Part shown: positions 34,630 through 43,548 of the stretch, piece after piece
Layout of the letters: every line of letters starts with the position of its first letter
Position numbering within the stretch: the stretch's first letter is position 1
Assembly (NCBI RefSeq): GCF_020171745.1
Contig: NZ_JAIVAH010000007.1
Span: 62,001-126,000, forward strand
Reading direction: 5' to 3'
Length of the DNA stretch: 64,000 nucleotides
Origin: Prescottella equi
GTDB taxonomy: Bacteria > Actinomycetota > Actinomycetes > Mycobacteriales > Mycobacteriaceae
Program-made: the position numbers and the translations under genes
The notes under the pieces: generated by a model
Told to the model about the DNA's origin: nothing
Seen by the model: the letters and a program-made list of their open reading frames with translations, nothing else
Database searches by the model: none

Positions 34630-36072
34630 ATGTCCCAGATCATGAACGACGACACACCGGAACTCACGGGTACGCTCCCGCCGCTGGTCTCACAGATCAA
34701 CAACGGCAACTGGCTGCCGCAAGCGGAGGCCGAGTCGCTGCGGGCGGAACTCTTCTATCAACGAGCGGTACACGCCTACATGACGATGCAACCGGCGTTG
34801 AACGTCATCGGCATGCGTGACGGCTCCGAGAAGGCCTTCGGCCGCGGCTACCACATCCTGCCGATCTGGAAGAACCGCATGGACAGCCGGACCTGGGTAC
34901 CGACTCCCAATGCGGACGTCATCTACTCGATGAACTACCTCGACCTGAAGGAATCCGGCCCACTGGTCGTCGACGCACCATCGAACGTCATCGGAATGTT
35001 CACCGACTTCTTCCAGCGCACCCTCACGGACGTCGGTGCGATCGGTCCCGACCGCGCACGCGGCGGCCTCTATCTGCTCCTGCCGCCGAACTACGACGGC
35101 CACATCCCTGGCGGCTACTACACGGTCACGTCGTCGACGTACAACGTGTTCCTGTTCTTCCGTACCGTGATGGGCCGAGGCGACGGCGAACCTGACCCTG
35201 CCTCGGCGGTCGCGGTCGCGGAACGTACACGAATCTTCCCCCTGTGGACGCCGGAGAAGGACGTCCCGGCCATGCAGTTCCCCAATGCCAGTGGCCGGCG
35301 TCTGAACATGATGTACCCGAACGACTTCGAGTACTGGATGAAGCTGAAGGCATTCGTCGACTACGAGCCGGTTTCTGCTATCGATCTCGAGTTGCGTGGT
35401 GTGCTCGCCTCTATCGGGATCATCAAGGGCAAGCCCTTCGAACCGCAGGACTGGGAGCGCGCCGCACTCGAACGAGCCGTATCCGACGCACCGAGAATGA
35501 TCCTCGCGCTGGCCCAGCTCGGCCGTCAAGACAACCGCAATTACTACTACGACGATCGTCGATGGCAGGTCGCTTGGGCCGGTGGCACGGCCGAGTGGAT
35601 GCAGGACAGCTACCTCGACATCAACACCCGTGCCCGGTTCTTCCAGTACGCCTACTCCTCCGCCCCCGCGATGAACATTCATTCCACCGGCGCCGGATCG
35701 AAGTATCCGTTCACCTATCACGACCGGGATGGCGAGTACCTCCACGGTAGCCACACCTACAAGTTGCACCTTCCGCCGAACGTGCCCGCCAGCTTGTTCT
35801 GGGCGACAACCGCCTACAACATCACCGACGGCACGATGCCGGAAACCGATCAGCTACTGCCCTCGACCAACAGCTACTACGACATCCCCCACAACGACGA
35901 CGACTCGCTCGACATCTGGTTCGGCCCAGAACAACCCGACGGTGTCGCCGATGCCGCATTCGTGAAGACGGTCCCCGGTCGCAATTTCATCGTCGCGCTA
36001 CGTCTCTACGGCACCGAGGTCGCCTTCTACGACCAGATCTGGCGACCAGACGATCTCGTCAAGATGGACTGA
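34630..36072 (+). CDS. DUF1254/DUF1214 protein
   Basis: 480 aa from the ATG at 34630 (MSQIMNDDT), with AGAGGC upstream. The N-terminal half is DUF1254 (PTPNADVIYSMNYLDLKESGPLVVDAP), the C-terminal half DUF1214 (WATTAYNITDGTMPETDQLLPSTNSYY, KTVPGRNFIVALRLYGTE). Many relatives are exported; this one has no signal peptide. Function is unknown. By eye it uses less GC-biased codons than its neighbours, and it separates the metal transporter from the hydrogenase cluster, so it may be an insertion. It converges with the hydrogenase operon. Confidence 0.8.
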   Translation: MSQIMNDDTPELTGTLPPLVSQINNGNWLPQAEAESLRAELFYQRAVHAYMTMQPALNVIGMRDGSEKAFGRGYHILPIWKNRMDSRTWVPTPNADVIYSMNYLDLKESGPLVVDAPSNVIGMFTDFFQRTLTDVGAIGPDRARGGLYLLLPPNYDGHIPGGYYTVTSSTYNVFLFFRTVMGRGDGEPDPASAVAVAERTRIFPLWTPEKDVPAMQFPNASGRRLNMMYPNDFEYWMKLKAFVDYEPVSAIDLELRGVLASIGIIKGKPFEPQDWERAALERAVSDAPRMILALAQLGRQDNRNYYYDDRRWQVAWAGGTAEWMQDSYLDINTRARFFQYAYSSAPAMNIHSTGAGSKYPFTYHDRDGEYLHGSHTYKLHLPPNVPASLFWATTAYNITDGTMPETDQLLPSTNSYYDIPHNDDDSLDIWFGPEQPDGVADAAFVKTVPGRNFIVALRLYGTEVAFYDQIWRPDDLVKMD

Positions 36073-36141
36073 TCGCTGCGATCTGCTCCCCGCCCTGCCA
36101 ACCTCTACACACCGTCGAACATCCCGATCTCCCATGGCTGC

Positions 36142-36918
36142 TCATCCGACAGTCGACGTTTGCTCCAGCCGCGGATTGGTCTGCTGCAGTTGCCAATCGG
36201 TCCAGTACTCGAGGCTGCCCGCCTGGTCGGCGTCGAGTCGGTCGCACACCAGGTCCCAGTGCACCGCCACCCGGTCCCCGATCCGCAGATCCGGGACGAA
36301 AGCCCCCGCGCCGACGCTGCGCCGGGCGGGCCGGTCCTCGAGCGGGCCGAGGGCCAGTCGCCGGCCGTCGAACTGCAGTCCCCGCGACCGCACGGTGGCG
36401 GTGTGCGGGGTCAGGCTGACGACGACGCCGTTGCGGATCCGACAAGAGTCCAGCACCTGCATCGGCTGCGGCATGCCGGTGCCGAGCAGTCGCGTCCACG
36501 GATAAACCCCGAACACGTGGAACGCATGCGTCGGCGCGGCCTCGGGCAGCAGATCGTCGGTGAGGTACTTCCAATAGTGGCCGGCCCGAGCCCCCAACCG
36601 GGACAGCAACTCCCGGCCGAACCGTTCCCGGTCCACCGCGGCGGTCAGCTCGTTGCCGGTCCAGTAGCCGCGGACCACCCGCTCGTCGAGGGGGTCGTCG
36701 ATGCCGGCGAGTTCGGCGACCAGTTCCTGGTACGGCCACGCCCCGCTGAACTGCCGGGCGGCGGCGTCCACCGCGTCCAGGGCGGACGCCGCGGCGCCGC
36801 CCCCGCACGCCACCGCCTCCAGGCTCGCCGCCCCGGCCGGACCGCAGTAGCCGAGGGCGTTGGGCGCGTACGCGTACCGCGCGAACAGCAGCCGTCCGGC
36901 GTCGATCCCGGTGGTCAC
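36142..36918 (-). CDS. conserved protein at the end of the hydrogenase cluster (possibly DUF6390)
   Basis: 258 aa. GTG at 36918 overlaps the hypD stop by four bases. The start is RLLFARYAYAPNALGYCGPAG, the middle has WPYQELVAELAGIDDPLDERVVRGYW and GRHYWKYL-like segments, and the end VHWDLVCDRLD. No cofactor motif is obvious. Genes of this sort are typically found next to hypD in actinobacterial hydrogenase clusters; I believe it is DUF6390, with limited certainty. As the last gene of the operon it is translationally coupled and likely involved in maturation. Confidence 0.6.
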   Translation of the reverse strand: MTTGIDAGRLLFARYAYAPNALGYCGPAGAASLEAVACGGGAAASALDAVDAAARQFSGAWPYQELVAELAGIDDPLDERVVRGYWTGNELTAAVDRERFGRELLSRLGARAGHYWKYLTDDLLPEAAPTHAFHVFGVYPWTRLLGTGMPQPMQVLDSCRIRNGVVVSLTPHTATVRSRGLQFDGRRLALGPLEDRPARRSVGAGAFVPDLRIGDRVAVHWDLVCDRLDADQAGSLEYWTDWQLQQTNPRLEQTSTVG

Positions 36919-38045
36919 TCGGGTCTCCGTCCCACCAGCAGCGCCGTCTCCCGGTGCAGTCGCCCGAAGTTGTAGTACGCCGCGCACGCCCCCTCGGGCG
37001 ACACCATGCACGTACCGATCGGGGTCTCCGGGGTGCAGGCGGTGCCGAACACCTTGCACTCCCACGGCTTGATCACGCCCTTGAGCACCTCACCGCACTG
37101 GCAGGCCTTGGGATCGGCGACCCGCACACCGGGCATCGAGAAGCGCTCCTCGGCGTCGAACTCGGCGTAGTCGGGATGGATCTTGAGTGCGCTCTGCGAG
37201 ATGAACCCCAGCCCGCGCCATTCGAAATGCGGCCGCAGCGCGAATGTTTCGCTCATCAGCTTCAGCGCCTGCGTGTTGCCCTCGGGCCGGACCACGCGGA
37301 TGTACTGGTTCTCCACCTCGCACCGGCCGTCACGGATCTGCTGCAGCAGCATGTGCACCGACGCGAGGATGTCGAGCGGTTCGAACCCGGCCACCACCAT
37401 CGGCTTCCCGTACACCTCCGGCACGAACCGGTACGGCCGCAGCCCCACCACCGTCGACACGTGACCCGGCCCGAGGAACCCCGACAGTCGCAGGTCGGGC
37501 GACTCGAGGATCGCCTTGATCGGCGGCACGATCGTCACGTGGTTGCAGAAGATGCTGAAGTTGGTGACGCCCAACTGCCGCGCCCGCACCAGCGTCACGG
37601 CGGTGGACGGCGCGGTGGTCTCGAACCCGACCGCGAAGAACACCACCTGCTTGTCGGGGTTGTCGAGCGCGATCTTGAGAGCGTCGAGCGGTGAATACAC
37701 GAACCGCACATCGGCGCCACGGGCTTTCGCCTCGATGAGGTTCCCGCGCGAACCGGGCACCCGCATCATGTCGCCGAACGTCGTGAAGATGACGTCGGGC
37801 TGTTCCGCGAGATGCATCGCGTCGTCGACACGGCCCATCGGGATGACGCACACCGGGCAGCCGGGCCCGTGCACCAGTTCCACCGACTGCGGCAGCAGAT
37901 GCTCGATGCCGTGCCGGTAGATGGTGTGCGTGTGGCCGCCGCACACCTCCATGAACTTGAACTCGTCGTCGCCGGCGAGTTCGGTGATGGACCGGACCAG
38001 GGCCCGCGCCGCCGCCGGATCGCGGAATTCGTCCACGAACTTCAT
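36915..38045 (-). CDS. hypD: hydrogenase maturation protein HypD
   Basis: 376 aa. It carries the CGGHTH motif near residue 38 and GPGCPVC near 69, the cysteines that hold the Fe(CN)2CO precursor, plus the 4Fe-4S cysteines toward the C-terminus (KACQCGEVLKG, WECKVFGTAC, GTCMVSPEGACAAYYNFG). With HypC it builds the iron moiety of the NiFe site. ATG at 38045 with GAGGAGG upstream. Its stop overlaps the next gene. Confidence 0.97.
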   Translation of the reverse strand: MKFVDEFRDPAAARALVRSITELAGDDEFKFMEVCGGHTHTIYRHGIEHLLPQSVELVHGPGCPVCVIPMGRVDDAMHLAEQPDVIFTTFGDMMRVPGSRGNLIEAKARGADVRFVYSPLDALKIALDNPDKQVVFFAVGFETTAPSTAVTLVRARQLGVTNFSIFCNHVTIVPPIKAILESPDLRLSGFLGPGHVSTVVGLRPYRFVPEVYGKPMVVAGFEPLDILASVHMLLQQIRDGRCEVENQYIRVVRPEGNTQALKLMSETFALRPHFEWRGLGFISQSALKIHPDYAEFDAEERFSMPGVRVADPKACQCGEVLKGVIKPWECKVFGTACTPETPIGTCMVSPEGACAAYYNFGRLHRETALLVGRRPE

Positions 38046-38073
38046 GGTGCAACCTCCTCGGTGACCCGCTCGG

Positions 38074-38346
38074 TCAGTTGATGCTCGACGAGTTGAACGC
38101 GTCGATCTCGTTGACGTAGTCGGCGCCCATCTTCTGCACCTGGTCGAGCGTCAGCGCCGCCTCGGCCTCGTCGATCTTCGCCATCGCGAACCCGACGTGG
38201 ACGAGGACCCAGTCGCCGACCACCAGCCCGTCGTCGGCCAGCAGGCGCACGCTGATGGTGCGCTGGACGCCGTTCACGTCGACCTTCGCCAGGTGCTGCT
38301 CGGTGTCCACCATCTGCACCACCTGACCCGGAATGCCCAGACACAT
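38074..38346 (-). CDS. hypC: hydrogenase chaperone HypC (copy nearest hypD/hypE)
   Basis: 90 aa. MCLGIPGQVV gives the essential N-terminal Cys after Met, and the GDWVLVHVGFAMAKIDEAEA region is the HypC signature. GAGGAGGG lies upstream of the ATG. It lies between hypE and hypD, a classical HypCD(E) arrangement. It is one of two stand-alone HypC proteins in the cluster; a third HypC-like domain is fused to a SIS domain. Confidence 0.95.
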   Translation of the reverse strand: MCLGIPGQVVQMVDTEQHLAKVDVNGVQRTISVRLLADDGLVVGDWVLVHVGFAMAKIDEAEAALTLDQVQKMGADYVNEIDAFNSSSIN

Positions 38347-38364
38347 GGTCGTATCCCTCCTCGT

Positions 38365-39462
38365 TCAACAGATCCGCGGCAGCGGGTCACCGACGAGCAT
38401 GTCGACGATCCGGCTGCCGCCGAACGCGGTTCGCAGGGCCACGATGCCCTCGGGTTCGGCGAGCACCTCGCCGACGATCGCGGCGTTCTCGCCGCCCGGA
38501 CTGGCCCGCAGCGCCGCCAGTCCGGCCTCGGCCTCGCGTTCGGGCACGATTGCGACGAACTTGCCCTCGTTCGCGACGTACAGCGGATCGATGCCGAGCA
38601 GGTCGCACGCCCCCGCCACCTGGGGCAGCACCGGCAGCGACGCCTCGTCGAGGATCACCGCGAGCCCCGTGGACTGCGCCAGTTCGTTGCACACGGTCCC
38701 GACGCCGCCGCGGGTCGCGTCGCGCATCCACCGCGTCGACGGTGCCGCGTCCAGCAGCGCGTGCACCAGGCCGTTGAGCGGCGCGGTGTCCGAACGGATG
38801 TCGGCCTCGATCGCGAGTTCGCCACGCGCCAGCATCACCGCCATGCCGTGCTCACCCATCGTCCCGGACAACAGCACCCGGTCCCCCGCCTGCACGTACT
38901 CGGGGCCCAGGCGCATCGTCACCGGCAGCGCCCCGACGCCGGCGGTGCAGATGTAGACACCGTCCGCCGCGCCCTTGCCCACCACCTTGGTGTCGCCGGT
39001 GACCACGTGGACGCCGGCCTGCGCGGCCGAGTCGGCGATGTCCGCGACGATCTCCCGCAGCAGCGCGATCTCGAAGCCCTCCTCGATGACGAAGGCCGCC
39101 GACAACCACAGGGGCCGCGCCCCGGTGACCGAGAGGTCGTTGACGGTGCCGTGCACCGCGAGGTTGCCGATCGACCCGCCCGGAAACTTCAACGGCTGCA
39201 CCACGAACGAGTCGGTGGAGAACGCGATGCGCTCACCCGACGGCAGGGTCAGTGCCGCGGCGTCGCCGAGCTGCTCGAGTTGCGGGTTGCGCAGTGCCTC
39301 CACGAACACCGCGTCGACCAGTGCGGCAGAGGACTTTCCGCCCGCCCCGTGTGCGAGGGTCACCACCTCGTCGAGCAGGCGCGGCCGTCGCTTCCGGAAC
39401 GACGCGATGCGTTCGAGGACTCGATCCTCACGGTCGGCAGCAGTCTCCGGATCCGTCATCAT
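38365..39462 (-). CDS. hypE: hydrogenase maturation protein HypE
   Basis: 365 aa. AHGAGGKSSAALVD near the N-terminus, DATRGGVGTVCNELAQ in the middle, and the C-terminal VGDPLPRIC, whose last Cys receives the carbamoyl/thiocyanate group from HypF. It dehydrates the thiocarboxamide to a cyanide ligand, using ATP. A GGAGGG site precedes the ATG at 39462. It is followed by hypC with 18 bp between. Confidence 0.96.
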   Translation of the reverse strand: MMTDPETAADREDRVLERIASFRKRRPRLLDEVVTLAHGAGGKSSAALVDAVFVEALRNPQLEQLGDAAALTLPSGERIAFSTDSFVVQPLKFPGGSIGNLAVHGTVNDLSVTGARPLWLSAAFVIEEGFEIALLREIVADIADSAAQAGVHVVTGDTKVVGKGAADGVYICTAGVGALPVTMRLGPEYVQAGDRVLLSGTMGEHGMAVMLARGELAIEADIRSDTAPLNGLVHALLDAAPSTRWMRDATRGGVGTVCNELAQSTGLAVILDEASLPVLPQVAGACDLLGIDPLYVANEGKFVAIVPEREAEAGLAALRASPGGENAAIVGEVLAEPEGIVALRTAFGGSRIVDMLVGDPLPRIC

Positions 39463-39465
39463 GGG

Positions 39466-40167
39466 CTAGCCCTCCTGTCCTGTGGTCGCTTTCGGTGCCG
39501 CGGATCCCCGCGACAGGTGCTCCTGGGCGGCCTCCCACAGCCGGTAGCCGACCAGCGCGTGACTCTCCTGGATGCGGTGGATGCTCTGCGAGCGGATCGT
39601 GAAGCAGTAGTCGAGGTCCTCGCTCACGGCCATCCGGCCGCCGTCGTGCCCCGCGAACCCGATCGTGAGCAGCCCGCGTCGGCGGGCCTCCGCGAGCGCG
39701 ATCATCAGGTCGTCCGAGTTGCCCGACGTGGACAGCGCGATCGCGATGTCGCGGCCGTGGGCGTGCGCGATGATCTGCCGGGAGAAGATGAGGTCGAAGC
39801 CGACGTCGTTGCCGAGTGCGGTCACCACCGCCTGGTCCGCGGCGAGCGACCAGGCGGCGACCGGACGGCCACGCGCCGGACGGCTGAACAGCGACGCGAG
39901 CGTGGCCGCATCCGTGGAACTTCCACCGTTTCCGAACGTGTAGAGCCGTCCGCCCTGTGCGAAGCGTTCCGCCATCCGTGCCCCGGCCTCGCGGATCCCA
40001 CCGCCCCATTCGTCGATCGAGTCGCGCTGCAGCCGGGCGCTTTCCGCGGCTTTCGAGCGGGCCGACGACGCCAGGTCGTCGAGCAGCGCCTCGGCGCCCT
40101 CCTCGTGGGCGTCGATGAACGGGTACAGGAAGTCCGTCTGCTCCGACTGCGGTCCGGGTGTGGTCAC
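39466..40167 (-). CDS. SIS-domain protein (phosphoheptose isomerase-like) of the hydrogenase cluster
   Basis: 233 aa from a GTG at 40167 with GAGGAGG upstream. Residues ~65-215 form a SIS domain close to GmhA: YTFGNGGSSTDAATLASLF, ALSTSGNSDDLMIALAEARRRG, and ESHALVGYRLWEA. A heptose enzyme is not expected in a mycolic-acid actinobacterium, and its place between hypE and a SIS-HypC fusion suggests a hydrogenase-related role that I cannot define. Its start overlaps the stop of the fusion gene. Confidence 0.8.
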   Translation of the reverse strand: MTTPGPQSEQTDFLYPFIDAHEEGAEALLDDLASSARSKAAESARLQRDSIDEWGGGIREAGARMAERFAQGGRLYTFGNGGSSTDAATLASLFSRPARGRPVAAWSLAADQAVVTALGNDVGFDLIFSRQIIAHAHGRDIAIALSTSGNSDDLMIALAEARRRGLLTIGFAGHDGGRMAVSEDLDYCFTIRSQSIHRIQESHALVGYRLWEAAQEHLSRGSAAPKATTGQEG

Positions 40168-40907
40168 GACCGTCCCTCCTCGTTCGGCTCGATGCGGGTT
40201 ATCGCGGCACCGCCGTGCACCAGCAGCAGGTCGCCCTCCGCGACGTCGACGATCAGTGTGGTGTCGACCCGTTCCTCCCCCGTCGCGGTGCGGACGAGCA
40301 CCCCGTCGATCGGGTCGCCTTGCACCAGTACCACTTCCGCGAGGCGCCCCTCGTCGCTGCAGGTGACGCACACGTCGTCGGTGCAGTCCTCCGCCGGGGC
40401 GTCGAGCAGACCCGGGTGTTCGAAGCAGACGTGCGTGAGTTCCCACAGCAGGTGGTACATCAGCACGAACCGCCCGGTGGCCGGGACCATCGGATCGTCC
40501 GAGTCGACCCACAGGATGTGGGTGGCGGCACCCGCCTCCGGCCGCGGCCCCGAGCCGATCCAGATCGTGTCGGCGCCCCACGCCGGGGCGCGCCGCATGA
40601 TGTCCCGCACCTGCGGCTGATCCGCCGACGCCACCGCGAGGATCACGTCACCGGGGCGCGTCGCCACCCGGCACTGCGCGACCGGGTCCGGTTCGACGAG
40701 CGACACCGACGGCAGCGCCCGTTTGCCCATGATCACCGGGTGCACGAACTCGACCGCCACGTGGTGCGCGTGCGGTTCCCACTGCGGCGAGACCACCCAC
40801 AGCGTCGCGCCGTGCTGGAAGCGCCGCGCCAATCCCAGTGCCGCGGAGGACAGGTCCGCGGACAGCGCCCGGTCGATCAGTTCCACGGTGGTATCGCTCG
40901 TCGTCAT
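40164..40907 (-). CDS. fusion of a SIS-like domain with a HypC/HupF-like domain
   Basis: 247 aa. The first ~165 residues resemble a SIS domain (ILAVASADQPQVRDIMRRA in the position of the sugar-phosphate loop), and the last ~75 a HypC/HupF domain (CVTCSDEGRLAEVVLVQGD through VAEGDLLLVHGGAAITRI). The Cys that is N-terminal in HypC is internal here. Start ATG 40907 overlaps the hypF stop; the next start overlaps its own stop. The pairing of SIS with a Hyp chaperone links the adjacent SIS gene to hydrogenase maturation. Confidence 0.75.
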   Translation of the reverse strand: MTTSDTTVELIDRALSADLSSAALGLARRFQHGATLWVVSPQWEPHAHHVAVEFVHPVIMGKRALPSVSLVEPDPVAQCRVATRPGDVILAVASADQPQVRDIMRRAPAWGADTIWIGSGPRPEAGAATHILWVDSDDPMVPATGRFVLMYHLLWELTHVCFEHPGLLDAPAEDCTDDVCVTCSDEGRLAEVVLVQGDPIDGVLVRTATGEERVDTTLIVDVAEGDLLLVHGGAAITRIEPNEEGRS

Positions 40908-43282
40908 GGTTGCACCTCGTCGATCGCTTCCGTCCGGCGCCGGGAACCGAGCAGCGCCGCTCCCAGCGCCGCCTGCCCCAGCGAGAGTCCCCCATCGTTG
41001 GGCGGCACCACGTGGTGGGTGAGCACCCGAATCCCCTCCGCCTGCAGTCCCGCCCGGACCAACGCGGTCAGCAGCCGGTTCTGGAACACCCCGCCGGTCA
41101 GTCCCACCGTCTCCACCCCCGACGCCCCGGCGACCTCGAGCGCGAGCGCCACCGTCGCCGACGCCAGCGCCCGGTGGAAGCCGAACGCCAACTCCGGCAG
41201 CGGAGTTCCCGCCCGCACGCCGGACACCAGCCCGGCGAACAGTTCGGCCAGCCGCAGCTGCCCGTCCGCGACCCGCATCTCGATCGGCGCAGGACGATCG
41301 GCGGTGCGCGCGAGCGCCTCGAGTTCCACAGCCGCCTGCGCCTCGTAGCTGACGCGGTGCCGCACCCCGAGGATCGACGCGACGCCGTCGAACAGTCGGC
41401 CGACGCTCGTGGTGCGCACACAGCCCAGACCGGAGCCCAATTGTGCCGCCACCAGGCTGCGTTCGTCCGCCGCGAGCGCACGGGTGCACGGCAGGTCCTC
41501 GGCCTCCTCGAGCAGGCCCGCCTCCCGGAGCAGCGCCGCCGCGACCCGGGCCGGATTGCGCACCGCGGCATCACCGCCCGGCAGCGAGAACGACTGCAGA
41601 TGACCCGCCCGCGTGGCGTCGTGCAGGTCGGTTCCCACGAGCAGCAGCTCGCCGCCCCAGACGGTGCGATCGCAGCCGTAGCCGGTGCCGTCGAACGCGA
41701 TGCCCAGCAGCGGCGTGCCGATCACGTGGTGCTCCGCGGCCAGGGCCGCGACGTGCGCGTGGTGGTGCTGCACGGTGACGAGGTCGATCCCGGTGCGGGC
41801 GCTGTAATCCTCCGCCCAGTTCCGGGTGGAGTACCCCGGATGCTCGTCGGCCACCACCAGGTCGGGGCGCACGGCGTGCAGCGCGGACAACTGTGCGACC
41901 GCGGTCTCGAACGCCCGTCGGCTCTCGAGGGTGCCCATGTCGCCCAGATGCCCGGAGCAGAAGGCGAATTCCTGTCGGGTGAGGCAGAAGGTGTTCTTCA
42001 CCTCGGCGCCCACCGCGAGCACGGTCGGGCCCGGAGCGTCGAGCAGGACCGGCAGCGGCGCGTGGCCGCGGGAGCGCCGGATCGGCTGAACGGCGCCGTC
42101 GACGACGGTGAGCACCGAGTCCTCGCACGGCACCGCGATGTCCCGGTCGTGCATCAGGAAGACGTCCGCGATGCCCGCCAACCGCTGCCGCGCCTGCTCG
42201 TTGGTGAAGCAGAGCGGTTCGCCGCCCCGGTTCCCCGACGTCATCACCAGCAGCCGCGGGGGCGGCACCCGGCCGCCGGGTGTCGGGGCGAACAACAGGT
42301 GGTGCAACGGCGCGTACGGGAGCAGGATGCCGATCTCGTCCAGACCCGGCGCCACCTGCCCGGCGACGGTGTTGCCGGGTTGCCTGCGGAGCAGCACGAT
42401 CGGGCGGGCCGGGCCGGACAGCAGGTCCGCCTCGGTCTCGTCGATCGCGCAGACCGCCCGTGCGGTCGGCAGATCCGCCGCCATCACCGCGAACGGCTTC
42501 GCCGGTCGATCCTTGCGGTCGCGAAGCGACTGGACCGCATCGGGATTCGTGGCGTCGCACACCAGGTGGAAGCCGCCGATGCCCTTGACCGCGACGATGC
42601 CGCCGTCTGCGATCGTCTGCTGGACGAGCCCGAGGACGGTGTCGTCGCCGTCGATCCGGGCGCCGCTGCGTTCGGCGAAGATGCGGGGCCCGCAGTCCGG
42701 GCAGCAGGTCGGCTGCGCGTGGAAGCGGCGGTCGGCGGGGTCCTCGTACTCGCGTGCGCACCGCGCGCACATCGGGAACGCCGCCATCGTGGTGGCGGGC
42801 CGGTCGTACGGGAGATCGGTGATCACCGTGTAGCGAGGCCCGCAGTTGGTGCAGTTGACGAACGGATGTCGGTAGCGGCGGTCGGCGGGATCGGCCATCT
42901 CCCGGGCGCAGTCCGCGCAGATCCCGACGTCGGGCGGCACGAGAGTGCGGGCCCCCGGGGTGTGCACACTCGGCACGATCCGGAACCCGGGCGGTCCGTC
43001 GACCGGGCCGGACAGCTGCTCGACAATCACGTCCAACACCACCGCGAGCGGGGGCGCGTCCCGCCGCACCCGCTCCGCGAACTCGGCGAGCACCCGCGAC
43101 CGGCCCTGCACCTCGACGAAGACACTCACCTCGTCGTTGCCGCAGTGCCCGGTCAGACCGAGTTCGCCGGCGAGTCGTGCCACGAACGGGCGGAACCCCA
43201 CGCCCTGCACCACCCCGCGCACGGTCAGCCGGTGCCGCTCTTCCGCGACCCGGCCGACCCGTGTCTCGTCGAGGGCCGTCAC
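40904..43282 (-). CDS. hypF: carbamoyltransferase HypF
   Basis: 792 aa, normal length. It has an N-terminal acylphosphatase domain (GVVQGVGFRPFVARL), zinc fingers (CADCAREMADP, CTNCGPRYT, CARCAREYEDP, CPDCGPRIF), a YrdC-like domain, and a C-terminal Kae1-like domain (HHHAHVAALAAEH, AFDGTGYGCDRTVWGGE). It makes the carbamoyl group for the cyanide ligands from carbamoyl phosphate and ATP. GTG start overlaps the hypC stop. Confidence 0.97.
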   Translation of the reverse strand: MTALDETRVGRVAEERHRLTVRGVVQGVGFRPFVARLAGELGLTGHCGNDEVSVFVEVQGRSRVLAEFAERVRRDAPPLAVVLDVIVEQLSGPVDGPPGFRIVPSVHTPGARTLVPPDVGICADCAREMADPADRRYRHPFVNCTNCGPRYTVITDLPYDRPATTMAAFPMCARCAREYEDPADRRFHAQPTCCPDCGPRIFAERSGARIDGDDTVLGLVQQTIADGGIVAVKGIGGFHLVCDATNPDAVQSLRDRKDRPAKPFAVMAADLPTARAVCAIDETEADLLSGPARPIVLLRRQPGNTVAGQVAPGLDEIGILLPYAPLHHLLFAPTPGGRVPPPRLLVMTSGNRGGEPLCFTNEQARQRLAGIADVFLMHDRDIAVPCEDSVLTVVDGAVQPIRRSRGHAPLPVLLDAPGPTVLAVGAEVKNTFCLTRQEFAFCSGHLGDMGTLESRRAFETAVAQLSALHAVRPDLVVADEHPGYSTRNWAEDYSARTGIDLVTVQHHHAHVAALAAEHHVIGTPLLGIAFDGTGYGCDRTVWGGELLLVGTDLHDATRAGHLQSFSLPGGDAAVRNPARVAAALLREAGLLEEAEDLPCTRALAADERSLVAAQLGSGLGCVRTTSVGRLFDGVASILGVRHRVSYEAQAAVELEALARTADRPAPIEMRVADGQLRLAELFAGLVSGVRAGTPLPELAFGFHRALASATVALALEVAGASGVETVGLTGGVFQNRLLTALVRAGLQAEGIRVLTHHVVPPNDGGLSLGQAALGAALLGSRRRTEAIDEVQP

Positions 43283-43545
43283 GGCGACGCGCCCCCGTCG
43301 ATCCGGGGCTCACGCGGCCGGCCCATCATCTCCAGGCCCGCCATCGCCCGTGCCGCCCCGTCCGCGTCGACCCGTTCCACCGCGAAACCCATGTGGATCA
43401 CCACCCAGTCACCGGGCTCGAGCGCGGCGTCCTCGAGCATGCCGACGTTGACCTTGCGCTCCACGCCCTCCACGTCGACCAGCGCCAACTGGCCGCCGTA
43501 GCCCTCGAGCATCCGAACCACCCGTCCCGGGATCCCCAGACACAT
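43279..43545 (-). CDS. hypC: hydrogenase chaperone HypC (copy nearest the hydrogenase genes)
   Basis: 88 aa from the ATG at 43545, which is spaced seven bases from GGAGGG and gives the required MC N-terminus (MCLGIPGRVV); an adjacent upstream GTG is unlikely. GDWVVIHMGFAVERVDADGA is the family core. It overlaps hypF by GTGA. It differs clearly from the HypC at 38074, so the two may serve different steps, for example large subunit versus HypD. Confidence 0.93.
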   Translation of the reverse strand: MCLGIPGRVVRMLEGYGGQLALVDVEGVERKVNVGMLEDAALEPGDWVVIHMGFAVERVDADGAARAMAGLEMMGRPREPRIDGGASP

Positions 43546-43548
43546 CAC

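Noticed and set aside
34527..34820. 97-codon frame with a GGAAGG site upstream of the DUF1254 gene
   Set aside because: It is in a different frame from the DUF1254 protein, has no recognisable homology and runs into that gene; at most an upstream reading frame.
39466..40167. True phosphoheptose isomerase (gmhA) for LPS heptose
   Set aside because: Actinobacteria of this type do not make heptose LPS, and the gene is locked into the hydrogenase operon by overlaps.
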